Below are positions 54,543 to 64,000 of a stretch of 64,000 nt of DNA, one piece after another (the first letter of the stretch is position 1; every line of letters starts with the position of its first letter). A program made the position numbers and the translations under genes. The stretch is from Stomoxys calcitrans (taxonomy: Eukaryota; Arthropoda; Insecta; Diptera; Muscidae). The DNA lies in NCBI RefSeq assembly GCF_963082655.1, contig NC_081555.1, positions 181,328,151 to 181,392,150 on the forward strand, given 5' to 3'. Below the pieces are notes generated by a model. It saw only the letters and a program-made list of their open reading frames with translations, searched no databases and had not been told where the DNA came from.

Positions 54543-54862
54543 GTGGAGGACACCTTAGCGCAGAGGTTTGCATGTCCTCCTATGACGCTGAAGGCCTCGG
54601 TTCGAATCCTGGCGAGAATATCAGAAAAATTTTCAGCGGTGGTTTTCCCCTCCTAATGCTGGCAACATTTCTGAGGTACTATGCCATGTAAAACTTCTCT
54701 CCAAAGAGGTGTCGCACTGCAGCACGCCGTTCGGACTCCACTATAAAATGGAGCCCCCCTATCATTGAGCTTAAAACTTGAATCGGACTGCACTCATTGA
54801 TATGTGATAACTTTGCTCCAGTTCCTTGGTGGAATGTTCATGGGCAAAATTCCTTGTTGTTT
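54543..54862 (+). mobile_element. tRNA-derived SINE, full length, with target-site duplication (reference copy)
   Basis: Head from about 54546: GGACACCTTAGCGCAGAGG (A box), GTCCTCCTATGACGCTGAAG, B box GGTTCGAATCC. Body: TTTTCAGCGGTGGTTTTCCC, CTCCTAATGCTGGCAACATT, GGTGTCGCACTGCAGCACGC, CACTATAAAATGGAG, ATCATTGAGCTTAAAACTTG, ACTGCACTCATTGATATGTG. End: GGAATGTTCATGGGCAAAAT. GGAATTAGACC(A/G)C occurs at 54530-54542 and 54863-54875 (12 of 13 match), a typical retroposition duplication. No poly-A tail; the copy ends in TTCCTTGTTGTTT. Read as a tRNA, the family's loop is CTATGAC (T33 present, anticodon-like ATG). The tRNA of origin remains uncertain. Confidence 0.92.
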
Positions 54863-54987
54863 GGAATTAGACCGCATTTTATAATCCTCAAACAGGATTA
54901 TTGGTAATCTGCAAAACAATCTCATCACCCTGAAACAGCGTATCCTCGTTATCGAACGCTTTTTTATATAGTGAATATTCAGATTGG

Positions 54988-55264
54988 AGGCCACCGTAGC
55001 GCAGTTGTTAGCATGTCTGCCAATGACGCAGAATTCCTGGGTTCGAATCCTGGCGAGAACATAAGAAAAATTTTCAGCGATGGTTATCCCCTCCTAGTGC
55101 TGGCGACGTTTGTGAAGTTCTGTACCATTTAGAATGGCAGCCATGTAAAAAGTTCTCCACGAAGAAGTGGAGCACTGCGGCACTACTTTCGGAATCGGCT
55201 ATAAAAATGGGGACCCGTGCCATTGAGCTTATACTTGAATGGGACAGCATTCATTGATATGTGA
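54988..55264 (+). mobile_element. tRNA-derived SINE, near full length
   Basis: GGCCACCGTAGCGCAGTTGT, AATGACGCAGAATTCCTG, GGGTTCGAATCCTGGCGAGA and the body. It carries about 15 extra bases (GTACCATTTAGAATGGCAGC) where the family reads GTACTATGCCATG. It ends near CATTGATATGTGACA, before the usual 3' end. It lies about 125 bp after the previous SINE in the same orientation. Confidence 0.88.
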
Positions 55265-55652
55265 CAATGACAATTGACTATCTTTATTATAATTTAACCC
55301 ACATAAACTTCTTATATTGCTCCATATCTTGGACACAAATCTCAAAGGATTTACTTCTCCAATAAATCTCTCAATGCTAAATCGTTTTGATAACTTCAAC
55401 GTTCTCTCTCCAATTAAGCATTCGCCCTTTTAAACTCAGTCAGATTCTCAGTTGTTATATTGCGGTTGAATATGTTCCATATTCCATTTCGTTCCTTTTT
55501 CAATATCCCCAATCTATTGTTTCGCCACGAAATACTCTTTGATCTTTGGAATCTTATAATGTAGCTTGATAGACTGTTGCCCAAGATACATTGTTCCTTT
55601 AAGATACATTGCGTCTACAGAGGGCGCAATTTTCATCCGATTTGACTAACAT
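55265..55652. other. Spacer with a HINE unit scrap
   Basis: At 55615-55650 ACAGAGGGCGCAATTTTCATC with CGATTTGACTAACATTTT is a HINE unit scrap just before the next head. The rest is unassigned. Confidence 0.45.
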
Positions 55653-56797
55653 TTTTATTCCCTCCAGCATAGGATGGGGGGTATACTAATTTCGTCATTC
55701 TGTTTGTAACTACTCGAAATATTCGTCTGAGACCCCATAAAGTATATATATTCTTGATCGTCGCGACATTTTATGTCGATCTAGCCAAGTCCGTCCGTCT
55801 GTCCTTCGGTCCGTCTGTCTGTGGAAAGCACGCTAACTTCCGAAGGAGTAAAGCTAGAAATTTTGCACAAATACTTCTTATTAGTGTAGGTCGGTTGGTA
55901 TTGTAAATGGGCTATATCGGTCCATGTTTTGATATAGCTGCCATATAAACCGATCTTGGGTCTTGAGTCTCTAGAGTGCGCAATTAGTATTCGATTGGAA
56001 TGAAATTTTGCACCACGTGTTTTGTTATGATATCCAACAACTGTCACAAGTATGGTTCAAATCGGTCCATGTTTTGATATAGCTGCCATATAAACCGATC
56101 TTGGGTCTTGAGTCTCTAGAGTGGGCAATTCTTATCCGATTGGAATGAAATTTTGCACGACGTGTTTTGTTATGATATCCAACAATTGTGCGAAGTATGG
56201 TTCAAATCGGTCCATAACCTGATATAGCTGCCATATAGACCGATCTTGGGTTTTCACTTCTTGAGCTTCTAGAGGGCGCAATTCCCATCCGATTTGGCTG
56301 AAATTTTCCATGACGTAGTTTATTAAGACTTTCAACAACTGTACCAAAGAAGGTTCAAATCAGTCCATAACCTGATATAGCTGTCATATACACCGACCTG
56401 GAATCTTGGCTTCTTGAGCCTCTTGAGGTCGCAATTATTATCAGATGTGCCTGAAATTTTGTACCTCGGATCCTCTCATGACCATCAACATACGTGTTTA
56501 TTATGGTCTGAATCGGTCTATAGCTTGCTACAGCACCCATATAAATTTACTTCTTGAGCCCCCAAAGAGCGCAATTCTTATTCGAATTGGCTAAAATTTT
56601 ACACAGGTGTCCAACATATAATTTAACTGTGGTCCGAACCGGACCATATCTTGAAATCGCCCTAATAGCAGAGCAAATATTTTCTTTTATTCTTTTTTGC
56701 TTGAGAAGAGATGCCGGGAAAAGAACTCGACAAATGTGATCCATGTTGGAGGGTATATAAGATTCGGCCCGGCCGAACTTAGCACGCTTTTACTGGT
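55653..56797 (+). mobile_element. HINE, complete
   Basis: Head TTTTTATTCCCTCCAGCATAG, GGTATACTAATTTCGTCATT, ACCCCATAAAGTATATATAT, AAGTCCGTCCGTCTGTCC. Units: TTGATATAGCTGCCATATAA, CTTCTAGAGGGCGCAATTCC. Tail: CATGTTGGAGGGTATATAAG, palindrome TTCGGCCCGGCCGAA, CTTAGCACGCTTTTACTGGTT. The minus frames within it (55781-56047, 56132-56347, 56355-56540) are unit translations, not genes. Confidence 0.92.
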
Positions 56798-58800
56798 TAT
56801 ACTTCAAAAGTAGTAAAACTGCTTTGAGGCAGCTCTTCGTATCTGATTTAAACATTATTTTAATAAATCCTGGCATATCTTTCATTTCATCAATTTTCAT
56901 TCATTTTCCTACAACGCTCGCATTGAATTTTTGTGAGAATATCACCGTATACTTCGCATTGATACCAATTAATCCTTTCGCTTTCTATTCAATTGATATT
57001 CACATCACGTGACTTCATTCAATTAAGTGGCAACCCTTTCCTCGAACACAAAGCATAGCGTATTTCCAGCATTAATTGTACAATTTAATTAGAGGCGTCC
57101 AATGGCCAGTGGCAAATGACCCCACCAGCAACATACGGAAAGGACACACCGTCCATCTGAGTGAAAGGGTGTTCGCGCTACTTAAGCCCTCCGCCACCTG
57201 CTAAATGCCTTAATACCCACTAGCCCCATTGTGTGAGTAGATATGTATGTGGAAAGCATGCAAGTCCTACCACATATGTCCACTTCCACATCCACACCGA
57301 CCACCACCTACCTCCCACACGGAAAGAGGCACGCGTTAAAAAGGGTTATTAACTGGATCACTGCGTGTGCAGGAGGTAATTGATGCTTTCGGAATCATAT
57401 TCATGCAGCAGTTGAATGTGTGTGCGGGGTTAAAAGGGTTAATCAAATGTTGTGCGTGTACACATTAAGCCATCTTTTTATGCATGCCCACATCCACACA
57501 CGCACTCAAAGGGCTCACAGAGACACCAAAACGCACACATTGATGATATGGGTGAGGAAATATAGATTTCATTTGATTGCTGTGAATGAGAATACAAATG
57601 AGTGAGTGACTGACTGAGTGAAGGAATGAGTGCGGTGGGGTTGCGAATACAGATGGATGGACATTTGTATTAAATGGTTTTGACAACTCTGTAGTCAGAC
57701 ACGAATGGCTTTAAAGGCTATGCTATGTGCGTGTTGGTATTAGTCAGTTATGCTGAGGGGGTTTGCTGAGACAGAGTAGGAGGTCATTAATGCGTGGTCA
57801 CGCATCCTTATTGTTTGAAAGGTAAATATTTGTTCAAAGGGTTATTGTGAGACCTGTTAATATGTGGGTCATGGTTAAGGGATAATTAAGATTAAAGAAT
57901 TATTTTCACACAGACACTTTGTAATTAAGAAATCAACGTTAATGACAAGTCTCGTGGTAGGGATTCCATATAGTAGAATCAGATTTATGCTATTGAAAAC
58001 AAATGTTTATGTATTCTTTATTTATGTCATCATATCACTGGCAATATTAAAAAAGTTGTTGAAGAAATTGGTACTCTGAAAGGGCATTTTGAGTAGGTTA
58101 TAGTGGCTGTTCTTATCAGATTTAGTAAGATATATCGATATACGATAATAATCCGTTGAATTTGTCCGATTGCTTTTGGAATCACAATAACTTCTAAATG
58201 TGACAACATCCGCTAATTAAGACAACTCTTGAACTTCTTCAGTCTGTTAGTGCAGAATACGTATACAGCAGTTGTTCAATAAATTCTTCTTCATCGATGT
58301 ACTCAACCTTGCAACCTTGTCATGAAGGACACGGGGAGTGGGACTTCTGTTGAAGCCATTAACAAAACTTGTAATAGCCCAAAGGATAAATTATTCAGAG
58401 ACAATTTTTCGACATTTGCATATTAGATGCAACTACATCCGGACCACCTTTGTTGAAAAGTGTCCCTGAAAATGTGTTCTATTGTAGTGTTTCTTCATTA
58501 GACAATGTCTACCCATTATGTGTTTTGAATGAACCAAATCGAAATAGGTTAAAATCGTCTGTAGGCATTATTTGTTCGGAGCTTCTTTCAACTTACCCGT
58601 CTTGCGGCAATTGTATGACTTTCGCCTTATTGAAGTGTCTTCTTCAACCCTTTCTTAGACAAACGAAGCGGTAGATGGGCTGGTCAGGATTGGATAGCTG
58701 ATTACCGCAGATCTTGCTGTGGAATCAATGAGACCTCCACTGTGCGAGCTTCTTGGTAGGTAGGACGCCATTTACGATGACTGCACGAATAATGCGTGGG
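56798..58800. other. Single-copy stretch, no gene recognised
   Basis: It holds CACACACG-type tracts near 57495-57510, and ATATATCGATATACGATAAT at 58131-58150 (two CGATA motifs). Frames such as 57465-57686 and 58450-58674 have no recognisable product. Confidence 0.45.
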
Positions 58801-59155
58801 CTGGCGCTGTAAGTTGGTAGGGTGTCAAAGGCCCTCTGGGTGATTATTTCGCGAAACAGGACGTCGCTTATCTTGTCTGTGGCTAAGAAAGCATTCCTTA
58901 GGACTGCTAATAGGACTCCTGACTGGTCCTTAACATCGCGCTGCGTGCAGGGAGAGGCAGATTTATGCAGAAAGTGCGATGACGAGGAAACGTTGGAGAC
59001 GGTCGAGCAACTGTTGTGTTACTGCCCAGTAATTGCGAGGAGAATACACAGGGTAACCTAGCCTGAATTCCCTATAGGTTCTTAGCCCTCTTGTTATTCT
59101 TGAGGTTTGTAGAGGCCAGAATTGGCTGACTGGGTTATTCTCTCAACAGTGGGTA
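58801..59155 (+). pseudogene. LINE ORF2 C-terminal fragment
   Basis: The frame gives SKALWVIISRNRTSLILSVA, then KKAFLRT, then a Cys motif CRKCDDEETLETVEQLLCYC, PVIARR. This is the C-terminal Cys/His motif type of the LINE at 3344-4686 (C-x2-C-x10-H-x2-C), but the His is Gln here. After RVT a stop is reached (59059-59061); traces such as GLYRPELADWV continue to about 59155 in another frame. Upstream ORF2 sequence is too decayed to align. Confidence 0.7.
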
Positions 59156-59180
59156 TGATCAAAACAAAAAAATAATTGAA

Positions 59181-59470
59181 TTTTTATACCCACCACCGAA
59201 GGATGGGGGTATATTCATTTTGTCATTCCATATATTCTTGATCACCGTGAAAATCTCAGACGATCTAGCCATGTCCGTCCGTCTGTCTGTTGAAATCACG
59301 CTATAGTCTTTAAATATAGAGATATTGAGCTGAAACTTTGCGCAGATTCTTTTTTTGTCCATAAGCAGGTTAAGTTCGAAGATGGGCTATATCGGACTAT
59401 ATTATGAAATAGCCCCCATATAGACCGATCAGCCGATTTAGGGTCTTAGGCCCATAAAAGCCGCATTTAT
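59181..59470 (+). mobile_element. HINE head and first unit, before the foldback mariner
   Basis: TTTTTATACCCACCACCGAA, GGGTATATTCATTTTGTCAT, GATCTAGCCATGTCCGTCCG, ATAGACCGATCAGCCGATTT, AGGCCCATAAAAGCCGCATT. It resumes at 60067 with TTATTTTCCAATTTTGCTG. Confidence 0.88.
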
Positions 59471-60066
59471 AGGGTGATTTTTTTGAGGTTAGGATTTTCA
59501 TGCATTAGTATTTGACAGATCACGTGGGATTTCAGACATGGTGTCAAAGAGAAAGATGCTCAGTATGCTTTGACATTTCATCATGAATAGACTTACTAAC
59601 GAGCAACGCTTGCAAATCATTGAATTTTATTACCAAAATCAGTGTTCGGTTCGAAATGTGTTCATTCACCGTAACGTTGCGTCCAACAGCATCTTTGAAA
59701 AAATACGGTCCAATGATTCCACCAGCGTACAAACCACACCAAACAGTGCATTTTTCGGGATGCATGGGCAGTTCTTGAACGGCTTCTGGTTGCTCTTCAC
59801 TCCAAATGCGGCAATTTTGCTTATTTACGTAGCCATTCAACCAGAAATGAGCCTCATCGCTGAACAAAATTTGTCGATTCACTGAAAATGATTTCACTGA
59901 AAATGATTCACTGAAAATGATTTGCAAGCGTTGCTCGTTAGTAAGTCTATTCATGATGAAATGTCAAAGCATACTGAGCATCTTTCTCTTTGACACCATG
60001 TCTGAAATCCCACGTGATCTGTCAAATACTAATGCATGAAAATCCTAACCTCAAAAAAATCACCCT
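59471..60066. mobile_element. Foldback mariner derivative with perfect 151-bp inverted repeats
   Basis: The left arm 59471-59621 and right arm 59916-60066 are exact reverse complements by eye, base for base. Each arm holds the element end (AGGGTGATTTTTTTGAGG) and the first codons of a transposase (MNRLTNEQRLQII, starting at 59583 on plus and 59954 on minus). The 294-bp centre carries the catalytic-core segment only on the minus strand: ILFSDEAHFWLNGYVNKQN, PMHPEKCTVWCGL, GGIIGPYFFKDAVGRNVTVN. Each arm's N-terminus is joined to unrelated frame, so neither strand encodes an intact transposase (family about 340 residues). CACTGAAAATGATT is present three times in tandem at 59880-59921, at the right junction. 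It is inserted in a HINE unit. Confidence 0.92.
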
Positions 60067-60170
60067 TTATTTTCCAATTTTGCTGAAATTTGGGACAGTG
60101 GGTTGTGTTAGGCCCTTCGACGTCCTTCTTCAATTTGGCCCAGATCGGTCCAGATTTGTATATAAGATTC
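60067..60170 (+). mobile_element. HINE unit after the foldback mariner
   Basis: TTATTTTCCAATTTTGCTG, GGGACAGTGGGTTGTGTTAG, CCCAGATCGGTCCAGATTTG, then it is truncated at TATATAAGATTCG. Confidence 0.8.
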
Positions 60171-60439
60171 GTTCTTGGTTTTATATGATTTCATTATATG
60201 ATTTCGTTCTTGGTTAGTGAGTTGGTCGTAATTGAGCCTCACTTGGATCTTGTAGTCCATTAACTTATTTTCCCACTTGAGTACACAAACTTCAAAAACC
60301 CTAATGAATTTTCATTTTATTTTTCTCTCGAAACAAGCCAATGACCCCAGAATTTTTTTAAATGGTAAAGTTAAGCCATGTGATACCACACAGCAACACC
60401 TGTTGCTTAAGGAGGTTATTCATCAACAGCCTTAGGTTT

Positions 60440-60900
60440 GGAGGCTTCAAGGTTCCATCTTCTGCGCTTCATCTCCAATCTCTGACAACCAGTTTAGAGA
60501 TGGTCTCTTGGTTACTCCATCGGAGTTTTGGTCTTCCTTTTTTCGTATTCTACTATGGTCGCCTTCAAAAGACATCTTTGCTTCTTCATCCATTCTGACA
60601 ACAGGACCTTGCCGACGTAACCGTTGTTGCTTTTAACTTTCGTCGTTATATAGTTATAGCTCGTGGTTCATACGAAGCCTATATTCTCCATTAACGCAGT
60701 CTGGTCCATATTTTTTATGAAGGATTTTTTCCCAATCAATCCTCCTCATCTGCTTGTGCAAGCACCCATTCTTCGAAGCCATATAACAGCGCGGGTAGTA
60801 TTGGTGTCTTGTATAGTTGTAGCCACATTTTCATATGGATGTGACGATCCTCGTCAAACTCCTGCGGGTAAGCAAGCTCGTTCGTACATTGGTAGATTGT
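60440..60900 (-). pseudogene. LINE ORF2 C-terminal part, degenerate, minus strand
   Basis: Minus-strand reading in shifting frames: LYKTPILPALLYGFEEWVLA (from about 60830), QADEE, then YGPDCVNGEYRLRMNHEL (about 60700-60650), then YVGKVL, FEGDH-like traces, and RPKLRWSNQETISKLVVRDW (about 60540-60480). The order LYKTLILPVLLYG.E.W...ADE, GP.C.NGEYR.R.NHEL, GRP+.RW matches the LINE type at 16195. Several frameshifts are present. The plus-strand frames over it are shadows. Confidence 0.65.
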
Positions 60901-60999
60901 ATTTATTTCGAATTCATTTTGAATTTACTCCACATAGGTCCACATTTGTAGCGATCTTCCGATTAGATTTCTTAATCCTTATTTTCGCCTGATTAATAA

Positions 61000-62685
61000 C
61001 ATCTTTGAGATTATTGGAAAATGTGGCCCCATTTGTGATAATAGTTGATTTTAAAGTATTAGAAACAGATCCATGGTAATGAGTGTCTAAAGTGCCTACG
61101 AATTTAAAGCGTGTTTATGTGTTTAATTTAATACTTAAATTTTAAGTATAATTTAATGCAATGTCAACGCTGCTACCATGATTTTATAACATTTGATTAT
61201 ACTTATGGGGATTTTAGCCCGCATGTCCATGCTGCCAAAAACACACAGACTACGACAAGCACTCACTCCAACGAACCAAAATCAAAAACTACTACAAAAT
61301 TAGAAAATCCAAGCAATTACATGCAAGCCGTATGTTGGACTAGTACTCGTATATGTAGTGGTGAAAACTACTGGCTGGCATTTTATTGTACGCCAAAGGA
61401 CTAACAACCCATGAAGCCATAAAAGAGATTTTGTGTTTAAACTATTGCCAACCAAGGCATCATCCTTTGCCAGCATCACACCAATTGATGATGGGGCCAG
61501 ACGACCCAGCCATCAGGCCATAAGGAAGAAAGACGGACAGTCAACCTTCGAGTCAAAGCCAATAAAGTAGCAGCGTAATAATCGCAAATAAAGCACAATT
61601 TATGTGAAAATAACGAAAAAGGTTTTAAAATTTAAATAAATCCGCATAAAGGGCCCCCCCCCAAACCAAAAGGAGGTGGAGTAGGTGTAGCAAGCCATAA
61701 AATATATAGAAACGCAAAATGTGAAGCCAAGGAGCTTTCAATTTCTTCTGCAAATTTAATTCATTTGGCCAAGAGCACATCTAAGGCCTCCCAGCCACCA
61801 GACGCTAAGCGTAAAATTTCCTCCACACATCCTTCGAAGCATAAACATAAGTGGACTGACTAGTGTAACTAACAAATTCTAATGGTATTTCCCATGCATG
61901 GCGTGGGAGAAGAAAACAATGGGCCCAACCATGCCTTTTGAGATGCATTAATTCCAAAAGGGTTCCAGACCTAAACACAACAATGAAATTGAACACATTT
62001 TGTAACTATCTCGGGATTAGTCCAACACTACTGGCCTCGTGGAACACACTCTGAGACATAACATGGAGAGATTCATGCAATATAAAGAGGTATTAGTGCT
62101 GAATAATACGAAGTTGGAGGGTAAGGAAACCGTGTCTGAGCTCAGAATTTATGAAATTACTATAAATAACCAAATTAGCAAAATGGCTGTACAAGCGCCT
62201 CATATGTGAGTGCTGAAATGGCGGACGCAGAACACGGGACGAAGGATGATATTTGTTTTCGGCTGGTGTTGGATTTCTCATGAAATGCAAAATAAGGCAT
62301 TTCATTTATAGACAGACATTCATACATTCAGACAGACAAGCAATTCACTATAGCACGTATTTGAATGTCTTGCCCCATGTAGTGGTTCCCTTCTGGGGGT
62401 AAACGTAAATGTTTAGCATACGTAGTGGAATAGTTTCATTTTGTGGCGTGTATGGCTTAAAATCGTAGTAGTTCTTTATGCCAGCCTCGGCTTCCATTTG
62501 GAAATAGTTTCTCAAACCGCAAAACAAATGAATACAAACATAACTGGCAATCAACCGAACAACCCACACATTGCCAAGAACCATTCACTTTTGCCAAACA
62601 ACGGAGACAATCTACAGTGATAACTGGGTAAATTCGGTTATATTTAATGGTTAGCGAACCGCACGATTACACAAAATTCAATATT
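61000..62685. other. Single-copy stretch; one doubtful small ORF
   Basis: No repeat families. A C run lies at 61653-61665. The 78-codon frame at 62348-62584 is listed separately; other frames have no recognisable product. Confidence 0.45.
62348..62584 (-). CDS. Doubtful small ORF, 78 residues, hydrophobic N-terminus
   Basis: A minus-strand ATG opens a frame with a hydrophobic start (MVLGNVWVVRLIASYVCIHL, then FCGL) that could act as a signal peptide or anchor. A polar part rich in Tyr, Pro and Thr follows (YYDFKPYTPQNET) and ends in TFKYVL. It lies in single-copy DNA with no repeat and no competing long frame. No family is recognised, and no convincing splice donor or promoter was seen. It may be a small secreted peptide, an exon, or chance. 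Confidence 0.2.
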   Translation of the reverse strand: MVLGNVWVVRLIASYVCIHLFCGLRNYFQMEAEAGIKNYYDFKPYTPQNETIPLRMLNIYVYPQKGTTTWGKTFKYVL

Positions 62686-62925
62686 TCTATACCCACCACC
62701 GAAGGATGGGGGATATATTCATTTTGTCATTCCGTTTGCAACACATCGAAATATCCATTTCCGAACCTATAAAATATATTTATTCTTGATCAGCGTAAAA
62801 ATCTAAGACGATCTAGACATGTCCGCCCGTCTGTCCCTCTATCTGTTGAAATCACGCTACAGTCTTCAAAAATTGAGATATTGAGCTGAAACTTTGCACA
62901 GATTCTTTTTTTTGTCCATAAGCAA
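62686..62925 (+). mobile_element. HINE head, plus strand
   Basis: TTTCTATACCCACCACCGAA, GGATATATTCATTTTGTCAT, CCTATAAAATATATTTATTC, ACATGTCCGCCCGTCTGTCC, then TTTGTCCATAAGC, where orientation flips. Confidence 0.88.
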
Positions 62926-63590
62926 AATCGGATAATAAATGTGGCTTTTATGGGTCTAAGACCCTAAATCGGTGGATCGGTCTATATGGCAGCTATATCC
63001 AAAACTGGACCGATCTGGGCCAAATTGGCGAAGGATATCGAAGGGCCTAAGACAACTCACTGTCCCGAATTTCCGCAAAATCAGAAAATAAATGTGTGGC
63101 TTTTATAGGCCTAAGACCATAAATCGGAGAATCGGTCTATATGGCAGCTATATCCAAATCTGGACCGATCTGGGCCAAGTTGCAGAAAAATGTCGAAGAG
63201 CCTAACACAACTCACTGTCCCAAATTCCGGCGACATCGGAAAATAAATGCGCCTTTTATGGCAACAAAACCTTAAATCGAGAGCTCGGTCTATATGGCAG
63301 CTATATCCAAATATCGACCGATCTGTACCATAATGCAGAAGTATGTCGAGCGGCTTAACTTAACTCACTGTCCCAAATTTCGGCGACATTGGACAATAAA
63401 TGCACCTTTTATGGGCCAAAAACCTTAAATCGAGAAATCTGTCTATATGGCAGCTATATCCAAATCTGAACCGATCAGGGCCAAATTCCAGAATAATGTC
63501 GAAGGGCCTAAGACAACTCACTGTCCCGAATTTCCGCAAAATCGGAAAATAAATGTGTGGCTTTTACGGGCCTACGACCCTAAATCGGAG
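62926..63590 (-). mobile_element. HINE tandem units inverted relative to their head
   Basis: Four to five units in reverse: TCTATATGGCAGCTATATCC recurs at about 62980, 63138, 63292 and 63444 (steps of roughly 153-158), with CCTAAGACAACTCACTGTCC and GGCTTTTATGGGTCTAAGAC. They are the same subtype as 20553-22103 but in the opposite sense to the head just before them. Confidence 0.85.
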
Positions 63591-64000
63591 GTTCAAATCG
63601 GCCAATAACCTGATAAAACTGTCCTATAAACCGATTTTGGGTCTTGACTTCTTGAGCCTCTAGAAGGCGCAATTCTTATCCGATTTGAATGAAAGTTTGC
63701 ATGACGTATTTTATTCTTACTTTCAACAACTGCGTCGAAGTATTTTGTTATGATATCCAACAATTGTACCAAGTATGGTTCAAATTGGTTTATAACCTGA
63801 TATAGCTGTCATATAAACAGATCTGGGGACTTGATTTCTTGATCTTCTAGAGGGCGCATTTCCTATCCGATTTGGCTGAAATTTTGCATGACGTATTTTA
63901 TTCTTACTTTTAACAACTGTGTCAAATAGGGTTCAAATCGGTTCATAACCTGATATAGCTGCCATATAAACCGATCTGGGATCTTGACTTCTTGAGCCTT
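63591..64000 (+). mobile_element. HINE units, 'CTCTAGAAGGCGCAATTC' subtype, running off the window
   Basis: GTTCAAATCGGCCAATAACC, CTTGACTTCTTGAGCCTCTA, TTGCATGACGTATTTTATTC, CTGATATAGCTGCCATATAA. Plus orientation again, truncated by the window edge. Confidence 0.85.

Noticed and set aside
54546..54620. Functional tRNA gene
   Set aside because: The tRNA-like part runs straight into a shared SINE body, the acceptor ends do not pair, and the same head and body recur across the window with flanking duplications.
59583..59954. Active transposase encoded by the foldback element
   Set aside because: Both frames join the N-terminus to inverted sequence and lack most of the catalytic domain.

Overview
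This looks like gene-poor nuclear DNA from a fly (Diptera, most likely a muscoid/calyptrate such as a Musca or Stomoxys relative; genus not proven). I see no convincing host protein-coding exon, no rRNA and no functional tRNA gene. The clue to the organism is the dominant repeat. Its 5' block (a TATACCC...GGGTATA foldback, then TATAAAGTATATATATTCTTGATC, then GCCATGTCCGTCCGTCTGTC) closely resembles the 5' block of Drosophila DINE-1/INE-1 (DNAREP1), and its 3' end (a GC-rich palindrome, then ...CTTGTT) matches that family's tail type. I call these copies HINEs (Helentron-associated interspersed elements). This is family recognition from memory, not a database search.

Layout: AT-rich single-copy stretches (about 42-1638, 5060-6840, 9186-13016, 16980-19970, 22570-25120, 28400-30180, 33720-35320, 37362-38380, 40755-41867, 44690-46700, 47250-48340, 52240-54540, 56800-58800, 61000-62680) alternate with repeat islands. 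The islands are built from (1) HINEs with internal tandem units of 152-154 bp, measured in several separate copies, in at least three sequence subtypes; (2) a second tandem family with a period of about 128 bp (49205-51203, 46706-47246, 13800-14039); (3) a tRNA-derived SINE family of roughly 280-320 bp with Pol III A and B boxes, about ten copies, two of them with 11-13 bp flanking direct repeats; (4) mariner-related elements: three short TIR copies with Hsmar1/cecropia-like ends, one internally deleted transposase relic, and a foldback derivative with perfect 151-bp inverted repeats; (5) broken LINE ORF2 pieces of two lineages, one with an RNase H domain; (6) a Tc1/mariner-type transposase relic cut by a 156-bp Transib-like insert.

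The elements are extensively nested, which gives a relative insertion history: a LINE inside a TIR transposon inside a HINE (2871-5050), a HINE inside a HINE (31981-33543), mariner short copies inside HINEs (37040, 48721) and inside the second tandem family (50387), a SINE inside a HINE (30239), and the foldback mariner inside a HINE (59471). The region is best read as intergenic or intronic sequence inflated by transposons. The best candidates for something undescribed are the 153-bp HINE tandem arrays in this lineage, the tRNA SINE, the RSS-ended Transib-like MITE and the foldback mariner.
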